Below, piece after piece: positions 30,794 to 38,254 of a stretch of DNA of 64,000 nucleotides. A program made the position numbers and the translations under genes. The notes beneath the pieces were generated by a model, which worked only from the letters and a program-made list of their open reading frames with translations, searched no databases and was not told where the DNA came from. Origin of the DNA: an uncultured Gammaproteobacteria bacterium (GTDB lineage: Bacteria; Pseudomonadota; Gammaproteobacteria; Arenicellales; JAANXG01). How positions within the stretch are numbered: the first letter of the stretch is position 1; the number at the start of each line of letters is the position of its first letter. The stretch spans positions 124,001 to 188,000 of the forward strand of contig CAMYNL010000001.1 of NCBI GenBank assembly GCA_947259705.1, in the 5' to 3' direction.

Positions 30794-31368
30794 TGGCATG
30801 TCCCGCGAAATGCGCCGCCGATTCTCTCATGACGATCGCTGACGGCGACATTCTGCACTACCTGGCCTATGGCTCCAATATGCTGCGAGAGCGCCTCGCT
30901 GAACGTGTCGGACAGGTGGGTGTCGTGGGCGGCGTTCGGCTGACGGGATACCGGCTCGGATTCAACATGCTCAGCAGGGACGGTTCCGGCAAGTGCAACG
31001 CGTCCTTGACCGGGTCAGCACGACACAGCCTGCATGGCGTGGTCTATCGCATGACCGGGGAACAGAAACGGCTGCTCGACCATTATGAAGGTCCACGCTA
31101 TGAATCGCGCTGGTTGGAGGTGGGGAAGGCCGGCGGCGCGATGAAGATCTTCACCTACGTCGGCCGCGAGGAGCATGTCGCCACCGGGCTTTCACCCTAC
31201 AGCTGGTACAAGGCATTTGTGCATGCCGGCGCCTTGCAGCATCGACTGCCGGGTCCCTATATCGCCGGGATCGCCGCCTCCCCAACCATTGCCGATCCCG
31301 ATGGCGAGCGTCATCAGCGCAACGTGCAAGTACTGCGCGCGACGCAGTACGCCGACATCGTCGACTGA
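30793..31368 (+). CDS. Gamma-glutamylcyclotransferase-like (AIG2/GGCT fold) protein
   Basis: 191 residues from ATG 30793; ATG 30829 is an alternative. The GGCT signature YLAYGSNM is at residues 25-32, and the region LLDHYEGPRYESRWLEV holds the expected acidic catalytic position. The family includes gamma-glutamyl-amine cyclotransferases and related hydrolases; the substrate is not predictable. Translationally coupled to the degenerate GGDEF gene. Confidence 0.82.
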   Translation: MACPAKCAADSLMTIADGDILHYLAYGSNMLRERLAERVGQVGVVGGVRLTGYRLGFNMLSRDGSGKCNASLTGSARHSLHGVVYRMTGEQKRLLDHYEGPRYESRWLEVGKAGGAMKIFTYVGREEHVATGLSPYSWYKAFVHAGALQHRLPGPYIAGIAASPTIADPDGERHQRNVQVLRATQYADIVD

Positions 31369-31413
31369 CGCCCCGCTCGGTGGAACCCGCGGCGCAACCC
31401 GGGACCGAGACAG

Positions 31414-32493
31414 ATGCAGCGTAGAGACTTCATCAAACAGATAGGTATGATCGGTGCGGCGACTGCCGGCACCTCCCTCGCCGCGCCGTCTGTCGCCAGC
31501 AGGAAAACGCGCTGGAAGATGGTGACCGCCTGGCCCAAGAACTTTCCCGGGCTGGGAACCGGCGCGGAGTTCCTGGCGTCGCTTATCGGCGACATGTCCG
31601 ATGGTGAACTGACCCTGAAGGTCTATGGGGCGAACGAACTGGTACCGCCATTCGAGGCTTTCGACGCGGTATCGCGGGGGACGGCGCAGATGGGCCACGC
31701 TTCCGCCTATTACTGGAAAGGCAAGCAGCCCGCGGCCCAGTTCTTTTCGGCCATGCCTTTCGGTTTGACTGCGCAGGAAATGAATGCGTGGCTATATCAC
31801 GGCGGGGGCATGACGCTGTGGCGGGAGATCTACGAGCCGTTCGGCTTGATCCCGGCGGCGGCAGGCAATACGGGTGTGCAGATGGCGGGCTGGTTCAACA
31901 AGGAGGTCAACAGTGTCCGCGATCTGGAGGGCCTGAAGATGCGCATCCCGGGGCTGGGTGGGGAAGTGCTGCGACGTGCCGGTGGAGTCCCCGTGAGTCT
32001 GCCCGGCGGGGAGATCTTCACCGCCCTGCAGTCCGGAGCCATAGACGCAACTGAGTGGGTAGGGCCCTACAACGACCTGGCCTTCGGGCTGCACAAGGCA
32101 GCCAAGTATTACTACTACCCCGGATGGCATGAACCGGGCGCCGTACTGGAGACCTTCATCAATCGCGACGCCTTCGCAGCCTTACCCGGGCGCCTGCAGG
32201 CGGTGGTGATGAATGCCTGCCGGGTGGCCAACCAGGATGTGCTGTCAGACCTCACGGCGAAGAACAACGACGCCTTGCAGACCCTGGTCACGCAGCACAA
32301 AGTGTCGCTGCGCAAACTGCCCGACGAGGTGCTGATCCAGCTGCGCGAGCTTACGCGGCAGGCCGTGGAGGAGATCGCCACCTCCAGCGAGGCCAGCCGC
32401 AAGGTGCACCATGCGCTGACAGTGTTCCGCGATAAGGTCACGAAATGGCACGACATCTCGGAGCGGGCGTATCTGAATGCCCGCGCCTTGTAG
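31414..32493 (+). CDS. TRAP transporter substrate-binding protein (DctP type)
   Basis: 359 residues. The N-terminus MQRRDFIKQIGMIGAATAG is a twin-arginine (Tat) leader (RRDFIK). The mature part is a DctP fold with QMGHASAYYWKGKQPAAQFF, LEGLKMRIPGLGGEVLRRAG and the ligand-site Arg of KMRIPG. This is the TakP-like branch that often binds 2-oxo acids or other organic acids. The cognate permeases are probably the convergent pair at 33.4-35.3 kb, on the opposite strand and separated by a GNAT gene. Confidence 0.9.
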   Translation: MQRRDFIKQIGMIGAATAGTSLAAPSVASRKTRWKMVTAWPKNFPGLGTGAEFLASLIGDMSDGELTLKVYGANELVPPFEAFDAVSRGTAQMGHASAYYWKGKQPAAQFFSAMPFGLTAQEMNAWLYHGGGMTLWREIYEPFGLIPAAAGNTGVQMAGWFNKEVNSVRDLEGLKMRIPGLGGEVLRRAGGVPVSLPGGEIFTALQSGAIDATEWVGPYNDLAFGLHKAAKYYYYPGWHEPGAVLETFINRDAFAALPGRLQAVVMNACRVANQDVLSDLTAKNNDALQTLVTQHKVSLRKLPDEVLIQLRELTRQAVEEIATSSEASRKVHHALTVFRDKVTKWHDISERAYLNARAL

Positions 32494-32549
32494 CGCCGAG
32501 GCCGTACCGCCCATCCCCACCAACCCCCCAACCGTTCGTCAGCTCGGAA

Positions 32550-32570
32550 TATTGTTTATATAAAACAATA
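32550..32570. promoter_or_regulatory. AT-rich perfect palindrome (possible operator)
   Basis: Eight-base arms tattgttt and aaacaata flank a five-base centre atata (32558-32562), in the 180-base gap between the TRAP binding protein and the GNAT gene. The surroundings are far more GC-rich. It has no T-run suggesting termination. A sigma-70-like pair follows, TTGACG (32592) and TATACT (32617), with a poor 19-base spacer. Confidence 0.6.
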
Positions 32571-32673
32571 AGATTAAGACTGCGTAGCAGCTTGACGGGG
32601 GTGGGCGCCAGCGCTGTATACTTATTGCTGCAATGCAGCATTTTGCTCCTCATTCAGGGTCGCCGGTGGTCTG

Positions 32674-33396
32674 ATGCTGGCGAAACGGAAATACGATACC
32701 GCTTACCGGGAGGCCCTTAGTCTGCCCGGCGCCGGAGACGTCCGGCTGCGCCTGTTGCGCCGCCGTGATCGGAGCAAGCTCCACCAGGGCTTCCTCAGCC
32801 TGTCGGACGAAACCCGCTACCGTCGCTTTCATCATCCGAAAAAGGAATTGTCCCCGGCTGAGCTTGAGTTTTTCAGCGATCTCGACGGCTGGAACCATCT
32901 TGCCCTCGGCGCGTTCCGCCTGCGCGGCGGAAAGGAGGCGGAACTGCTGGGGGTTGCGCGTTATTTCCGCTTGGCCCCGTCAGCCGATGTCGCCGAGGTG
33001 GCGATAACGGTGCATGACGACCTGCAGGGGAAGGGGCTGGGCAAGGCGCTGCTCGCGCGGCTTGTGATGGCTGCGGCCGAGCGTCGCATCGGCCGACTGC
33101 GGTTCTATCTTCTATACCAAAACAGGCCGGCGCGCGCATTGCTGGAACACTCGGTGTGGGAGACGACCTTCGAAAATCAGGGCACGGTAGTCGCCGCCGA
33201 ACTCGAAATCCCGCCGATGATGGCCAGTACCCCCCTGCCCGCAGCCGGCCAGCTCGACGACAAACTGGAGGAACTGGTGCGAATGATTGCGCGCGGTGCG
33301 GTGGCCAGCCCGTTCTCCCTCAGCATGCTGGGTCTGCGCAGCTGGTGGCATGAAACCGAGCGCCTGCTGAGCGATCTCGCCGACTCAAGGCCATGA
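32674..33396 (+). CDS. GNAT-family N-acetyltransferase
   Basis: 240 residues. The N-terminal part LRRRDRSKLHQGFLSLSDET and RYRRFHHPKKELSPAELEFF begins a GNAT domain resembling the acetyltransferase half of Pat proteins. The acetyl-CoA pyrophosphate loop is in VHDDLQGKGLGKALLARLVM (about residues 110-130). A roughly 70-residue C-terminal extension follows. Substrate unknown. It sits between TRAP genes and converges on dctM. Confidence 0.85.
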   Translation: MLAKRKYDTAYREALSLPGAGDVRLRLLRRRDRSKLHQGFLSLSDETRYRRFHHPKKELSPAELEFFSDLDGWNHLALGAFRLRGGKEAELLGVARYFRLAPSADVAEVAITVHDDLQGKGLGKALLARLVMAAAERRIGRLRFYLLYQNRPARALLEHSVWETTFENQGTVVAAELEIPPMMASTPLPAAGQLDDKLEELVRMIARGAVASPFSLSMLGLRSWWHETERLLSDLADSRP

Positions 33397-33443
33397 TCCT
33401 GCGAGCAGGGTGTGCGCAAGGTTCCATGCCGCGCCGGCCGCGG

Positions 33444-34829
33444 TCAGCCGTATATCCGGGTGGGCAACCAGGTAGCCAGGACTGGAAAGCAGGCCAGGAC
33501 CAGCAACATTGCGAGCTGAATGAGCACGAATGGCACCACGCCGCGATAGATCGAACCGGTGGTCACGGATGTCGGCGCCACCCCGCGCAGGTAAAAAAGC
33601 GCGAACCCGAAAGGCGGAGTCAGAAAAGAGGTTTGCAGATTGACTGCGATCATCACGCCCAGCCACACCGGGTCAACATCCATGGTCAGCAGTACCGGGG
33701 CGACGATAGGCACCACCACGAAGGTTATCTCGATGAAATCCAGGAAAAACCCCAGCGCGAACATCATCAACATGACCACTGTTACCGCGCCGGCCGTTCC
33801 GCCGGGCAGGTCAGTCAGCAGGCGACGTACCAGATCGTCGCCGCCATAACCGCGAAATGTCAGCGAAAAAAGCGCGGCGCCGATCAGGATGGCGAACACC
33901 ATCGCCGTAATGCGCGCGCTTCGCCGCGAGACCTCGCACAAACGCGCCAGGCTCATCCGGCGCTGTGAAGCAGCGATCACCAACGCCCCCGCTGCACCGA
34001 TTGCAGCGGCTTCGGTCGGGGTAGCGAGGCCGCCGAGAATCGACCCCAGTACCGCCATCATCAGCGCAAGCGGCGGCAACAGCGCCTTCACCAACGCGAT
34101 ATTCGCCTGGCCACCCGGCGTCGTGGAAAGCTCGCGTCCCGCCACTGGCAAGGCCCGCGGACGCAGTGACGACCACAGTGATAGATAGGCCACGTACATC
34201 GCCACCAGTAACAAGCCGGGAAGCAGGGCGCCGGCGAACAAGTCGCCCACCGACAGGGTGGCGGGGGCGAACTGACCAAGGTCCAGTTGCGCCTGTTGAT
34301 AGGCTGCTGAGAGTACGTCGCCCAGCAATACCAGCACTATGGATGGCGGGATGATCTGCCCCAGGGTCCCTGCGGCGCAGACGGTGCCTGTCGCCACAGC
34401 CGGGTCATAGCCCTGCCGCAGCATGGTCGGCAGCGCCAGCAGGCCCATGGTCACCACGGTCGCGCCCACGATACCCGTACTTGCCGCCAACAGGGCGCCG
34501 ACCATGATCACCGATATGCCCAGCCCGCCGCGCCAGGGGCCCCAGAGCAGCGCCAGCGCGTGAAGCAGTCTCTGCGCGACCTCCGATCGCTCGAGCACCA
34601 CACCCATGAATACGAACAACGGCACCGCCAGCAACACCTCGTTCGTCATGATGCCGAACACGCGATTTGGAAATGCGGTCAGAAATGCGCTGTCGAAACT
34701 ACCCAGCACGGTGCCGACGGCGGCGAACATCAGCGCCGTACCCGCCAGCGTCAGAAAGACCGGGTATCCCGCCATCAATACCAGGCAGACGACGACGAAC
34801 AAAGCCAGTGCCGGCCACTCGGCGATCAT
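33444..34829 (-). CDS. TRAP transporter large permease (DctM type)
   Basis: 461 residues, with about 12 hydrophobic helices. DctM family signatures include ASTGIVGATVVTMGLLALPT and CAAGTLGQIIPPSIVLVLLG, plus LGSILGGLATPTEAAAIGA. Overlaps the small permease by 4 bases. It imports an organic-acid-type substrate using a sodium or proton gradient; the exact substrate is unknown. Confidence 0.94.
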   Translation of the reverse strand: MIAEWPALALFVVVCLVLMAGYPVFLTLAGTALMFAAVGTVLGSFDSAFLTAFPNRVFGIMTNEVLLAVPLFVFMGVVLERSEVAQRLLHALALLWGPWRGGLGISVIMVGALLAASTGIVGATVVTMGLLALPTMLRQGYDPAVATGTVCAAGTLGQIIPPSIVLVLLGDVLSAAYQQAQLDLGQFAPATLSVGDLFAGALLPGLLLVAMYVAYLSLWSSLRPRALPVAGRELSTTPGGQANIALVKALLPPLALMMAVLGSILGGLATPTEAAAIGAAGALVIAASQRRMSLARLCEVSRRSARITAMVFAILIGAALFSLTFRGYGGDDLVRRLLTDLPGGTAGAVTVVMLMMFALGFFLDFIEITFVVVPIVAPVLLTMDVDPVWLGVMIAVNLQTSFLTPPFGFALFYLRGVAPTSVTTGSIYRGVVPFVLIQLAMLLVLACFPVLATWLPTRIYG

Positions 34830-35347
34830 CTTCGCCGCGGGTCAGAACGCCAAGTGGTCAGCGTGCGGAGGCTGCGTGCAGCCAGCGCCAGGCCCTGCAG
34901 AAAGATGAGCCCTGCCGTGAGCGGAATCAGGCTCTTGATCAGAAACAAAGCCGGCAAGCCACCGGCTGCCCGGGACCCCTCAAGCACCGACCAGGACGCC
35001 ACCACATAGTCCCAACTCGCCCAGGCAAGAAATACCGACACCGGAAGAAGAAACAGCAAGGTTCCGAGCAGATCTACCCAGGCCTGCCGACGTGGCGTCC
35101 AGTCCCGGTAGAATACGTCGATGCGGACGTGACCGTCAGCACGCAGGGCATCGGCAATACTGAGCGTCACCACGCCCGCGAACAGGTAGACCACCAGTTC
35201 CTGCAGCGCAATCCAGCCGACGCCAAACAGGTACCGCAATGTCACCACCGCCACAGACACGGCCACCATACCCAGCGTAAGCCACGACGACAGCCGACCC
35301 ATCCTATCGTTCAGCCCGTCTATGGCCCGGGCCGACTTGAATATCAC
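34826..35347 (-). CDS. TRAP transporter small permease (DctQ type)
   Basis: 173 residues from a GTG at 35347; a TTG at 35356 is also possible. Four helices are visible: LTLGMVAVSVAVVTLRYLFG, ALQELVVYLFAGVVTLSIAD, WVDLLGTLLFLLPVSVFLAW and PLTAGLIFLQGLALAARSLR. The motif ADALRADGHVRIDVFYRDWT is typical. The open frame continues far upstream out of frame with the deacetylase gene, but that part has no permease character, so I trimmed it. Confidence 0.9.
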   Translation of the reverse strand: MIFKSARAIDGLNDRMGRLSSWLTLGMVAVSVAVVTLRYLFGVGWIALQELVVYLFAGVVTLSIADALRADGHVRIDVFYRDWTPRRQAWVDLLGTLLFLLPVSVFLAWASWDYVVASWSVLEGSRAAGGLPALFLIKSLIPLTAGLIFLQGLALAARSLRTLTTWRSDPRRR

Positions 35348-35411
35348 CCGGCGCAAAGCCGCCGCCGGATCCGACCGGTCGCCGTGAAACGGGCCGGGGC
35401 AAAGGGAAGGG

Positions 35412-36347
35412 TCATGATTCCAGCATGGCCTGCACCACTTCGTTCCAGCCCTGCGCCAGGTTGTTGCGGTTGTAGCCTCCTCCTCCCATGGCGATGAAAC
35501 GCCCATCGCAGAACTCGTCTGCGATACGACAAAGACGCCGTGCGGCATGGGCGTGCGCCGCGGGGGAGAATGCCATGTGGGTAATCGGGTCCCCCCGGAT
35601 GCTGTCGGCTCCGGCCTGCAGCAGGACAAATTCCGGACGACCGGCGCGAACAAATTCCTCCACCGTCGGCCACACGGCGTGGAACGCCCCGTCGCCTGCC
35701 CCGGGCGGAAGCGGTATGTTAAGTTTCGTGCCCACCGCCCGGCCCTTGCCGGTTTCTTCGGTATACCCGGTTCCGGGATAAAGGTAGCGCCCGTCTTCGT
35801 GGATATCGGCAATAACCACTTCGGGGTCCTCCTCGAAGGCGTAAAACACTCCGTCACCGTGGTGCGCATCGATGTCGACATAGGCAACCCGGCGGATGCC
35901 GTAGTTCTGCCGGAGGGTTTCTATCAGCACCCCGGCATCGTTGAAGACACAGAACCCCGCCGCGGTTTCGCGACGCGCATGATGCAGCCCCGCGATGGGG
36001 ACGAATATACGAGGCTGTTTCCCGGACATCGCCGCCTCCAGGCCGTCGAGGTCGCTGCCGACCACGTAGGAGGATGCTTCGAACATGCCTTTGAACGCGG
36101 GGGTGTCCCCGTAATCCAGATAGCCGGCCCCCCTCCGGGATCGGTCCTTGACCTTTGCGACATATACCGGATCATGGAAACGCCTGATGGCATCCTCATC
36201 GCAGGCGACGGGCGCTGCGACCTCCACCTGCTTGTGCAGGCCCCGCTTGACGGTCTCTGTCCAGAAAGCATGAATGCGATCGGGACCGAACGGGTGGCCT
36301 TCGCCGAAACCGTACCGCCCGAGATCTTCTCCGAAGTATATTCGCAC
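35412..36347 (-). CDS. Histone deacetylase-family amidohydrolase
   Basis: 311 residues from a GTG at 36347, which overlaps the stop of the upstream gene (TAGTG). Zinc-site and catalytic motifs are intact: LHHARRETAAGFCVFNDAGV (tandem His), VDIDAHHGDGVFYAFEEDP (Asp and His ligands), and LLQAGADSIRGDPITHM (second Asp). GGGGYNRNN completes the site. The family contains acetylpolyamine amidohydrolases and AcuC-type lysine deacetylases. It lies 64 bases before dctQ, so a shared transcript with the TRAP permeases is likely. Confidence 0.92.
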   Translation of the reverse strand: MRIYFGEDLGRYGFGEGHPFGPDRIHAFWTETVKRGLHKQVEVAAPVACDEDAIRRFHDPVYVAKVKDRSRRGAGYLDYGDTPAFKGMFEASSYVVGSDLDGLEAAMSGKQPRIFVPIAGLHHARRETAAGFCVFNDAGVLIETLRQNYGIRRVAYVDIDAHHGDGVFYAFEEDPEVVIADIHEDGRYLYPGTGYTEETGKGRAVGTKLNIPLPPGAGDGAFHAVWPTVEEFVRAGRPEFVLLQAGADSIRGDPITHMAFSPAAHAHAARRLCRIADEFCDGRFIAMGGGGYNRNNLAQGWNEVVQAMLES

Positions 36348-36742
36348 TAACGGTTCCGTTCCGAACGCCGTCGCCGCTCCTCCCGCGGTTCGCACTTCCA
36401 GGAACCCATTTTAGAGCCGCGTTCCCCTTCCAGATACCAGCGCGCACCCGGCGTGATCTCCAGTGCCGGCTCGCGCTCGTTCTTCCAGCTCACCTTGAGT
36501 TCGTTGCCCGGCTTGCAGTCTTTCTCCGCGTAGATGAAGCACCGCTCGAATCCAATCTGCGCTACCCGGTATACGCGCTGGCCGAATGGCAGATTATGAC
36601 AACCAGGGTTGTCGGCATCACTGAAAGAGAACGCCCGCCGCTGCTGCAGCAGCTTGTTGGCCGTATAGATGCGGAAATCAGCCGCCTGTACGGCGACTGA
36701 GGTGAGGGCAAGAAGCGCGACAAGCCGTGTTCTATTGGTCAC
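36347..36742 (-). CDS. Small secreted Cys-containing protein
   Basis: 131 residues from a GTG at 36742 that overlaps the end of the upstream gene by 11 bases. A signal peptide (VTNRTRLVALLALTSVAVQA, cleavage likely after VQA) is followed by about 110 residues with four Cys (in NPGCHNL, ERCFIYAEKDC and WKCEP) and a very basic C-terminus (REERRRRSERNR). No family recognised. Probably periplasmic. Confidence 0.6.
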   Translation of the reverse strand: MTNRTRLVALLALTSVAVQAADFRIYTANKLLQQRRAFSFSDADNPGCHNLPFGQRVYRVAQIGFERCFIYAEKDCKPGNELKVSWKNEREPALEITPGARWYLEGERGSKMGSWKCEPREERRRRSERNR

Positions 36743-37454
36743 CAAATATATCCTTGTAACTGCAGTAACCAGCACAGAGGCTGACCGGAATGAGCAACAG
36801 CAGCCCCAACCCGAGGGGGATCACCGCGATAATTGCCAGCACTGCATAAACGACGCCGAACACCAGCAGCGGCAGCAGGTTCTTGAAGCAGGCGCTGAAA
36901 CTGGCCTTCACCGCCGCCACCGGCGCCGCCCGCCGCAGCATCACCAGCGGAATCGCGTAGAACATGCCCATGATAACGGCCAGCTCGAGCGCCAGCATCA
37001 ACAACAGGCCCAGCAGCCACCCGGCACCTATTCCACCGCGCATGCCGGCTTCGCCCATCGGTCCGTCCTCCATCATCATGCCCCCCATCGCGCCCCCCGC
37101 CATGGTGACCATCATTACCAGCAAACCTACTATGCCCACAGCAAGCGTCAGCGCGCCCAGCGTCAGCAGGGGATTGCGTCGCGCCGGATCACGCAGGCCT
37201 TCGAACAGCATCGTTGGCTCGACCGGTCCGCCCCGGTCCGCACTATCTACCGCGAAGTAGAAACCGCCACCCAGCGCCGGAGCAATGAGCATCAGCGCCA
37301 GTTGCCCGACCAGCGGGATAATTACCAGCACGATGGCGATGACCAGCATGATGATCATCATCACCAGCCACATGGCCGGCGCCTTCATGAAAAGGCGCCA
37401 GCCGCAGGAGTACCAATTCAGCCCAGCGCTGACGTCAACTGATCGTGGATCCAT
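36732..37454 (-). CDS. BPSS1780-family multi-pass membrane protein
   Basis: 240 residues with six hydrophobic stretches, e.g. MWLVMMIIMLVIAIVLVIIP and LLPLLVFGVVYAVLAIIAVI. The N-terminal SAGLNWYSCGWRLFMKAPAMW pattern and PALGGGFYFAVDSADRGG are characteristic of the BPSS1780 (DUF2189-like) group of uncharacterised inner-membrane proteins. A Met/Gly-rich loop (GGAMGGMMMEDGPMGEAGMR) is notable and could be metal-binding. Translationally coupled to the secreted protein gene downstream. Confidence 0.8.
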   Translation of the reverse strand: MDPRSVDVSAGLNWYSCGWRLFMKAPAMWLVMMIIMLVIAIVLVIIPLVGQLALMLIAPALGGGFYFAVDSADRGGPVEPTMLFEGLRDPARRNPLLTLGALTLAVGIVGLLVMMVTMAGGAMGGMMMEDGPMGEAGMRGGIGAGWLLGLLLMLALELAVIMGMFYAIPLVMLRRAAPVAAVKASFSACFKNLLPLLVFGVVYAVLAIIAVIPLGLGLLLLIPVSLCAGYCSYKDIFGDQ

Positions 37455-37715
37455 GGTGTCTTTCTCCGGTTAAACTGCGGGGGAAGAGTTTGTGTAAAGG
37501 TGTGATCGAGGCGCTCTGCGAACAAGGCCACGGGGCCGGCAACGCCCGCTGCGCGGCCGCCCTTCCGTAGCGCGGAATGGTGCCGATAAGCATCTTGCCG
37601 TGGAGTGCCTTGCGCGGTCGTCAATGCCGGCCAGCTTGATGCCGTGATGGGCCGCAGATGGCATCGCTCGACGAGCTTCGCTACGCGGGCGTCGAATGCC
37701 GCGCGGACCCCGACG

Positions 37716-38147
37716 TCACCAGTTTCCGATCCGCCACTTGGGAAGATTTACGTCTTCGTCGATATCGCCGCCCTCGCGCTCGAACTGGCCATCCCCGTCA
37801 CGGTCCATCCAGTATTGGGCGGGGCCGCGCTTGGGCTTCATCTTGACCATGTAGAGCTGACCACGGCGCCGATACTCTGTTATCGTCTGGTCGCCTTCGA
37901 CCCGCTCGATCACCTCATCGGCGGGCGGTTGCTCCTTGATTTCCGGCGCGGGCTCGGCCGCCGTCGCCTCCCGCGCCTCCGCATCCTTCTGCGCACGCGC
38001 ACGTTCCTCCGGGCTTGGCAACGGCGGAGGCTTGGGGACCGCTTCCGGGTCCACCGTCTGTGCAGCGCTCCATCCCCAGGGGATCAGCAGCGATAACACG
38101 ACTGCCAGTATGGTTCTCAATTTCCTGTCTCGTGTGGTGCCCGGCAC
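37716..38147 (-). CDS. DUF2782 exported protein
   Basis: 143 residues from a GTG at 38147. Signal peptide LRTILAVVLSLLIPWGWSAA, then a Pro/Glu/Ala-rich linker and the DUF2782 core (DQTITEYRRRGQLYMVKMKP, ending YWMDRDGDGQFE). DUF2782 genes commonly stand divergent to polA in gammaproteobacteria, as here. Function unknown. Start choice is uncertain; an internal TTG would give a shorter signal peptide. Confidence 0.82.
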   Translation of the reverse strand: MPGTTRDRKLRTILAVVLSLLIPWGWSAAQTVDPEAVPKPPPLPSPEERARAQKDAEAREATAAEPAPEIKEQPPADEVIERVEGDQTITEYRRRGQLYMVKMKPKRGPAQYWMDRDGDGQFEREGGDIDEDVNLPKWRIGNW

Positions 38148-38254
38148 CGTGCATTATGTCGCCGTTCGGCGCTTCGAGTCCAATCACATGATTAAGACAG
38201 CATTAGCGCCCGCCGGTTCTCGTTATGACCTCGGGACGATTAGAATGTCCCGCC

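Noticed and set aside
35348..35887. N-terminal extension of the DctQ frame.
   Set aside because: It runs through the deacetylase gene in another frame and its residues are low-complexity Arg/Pro-rich, unlike a permease.
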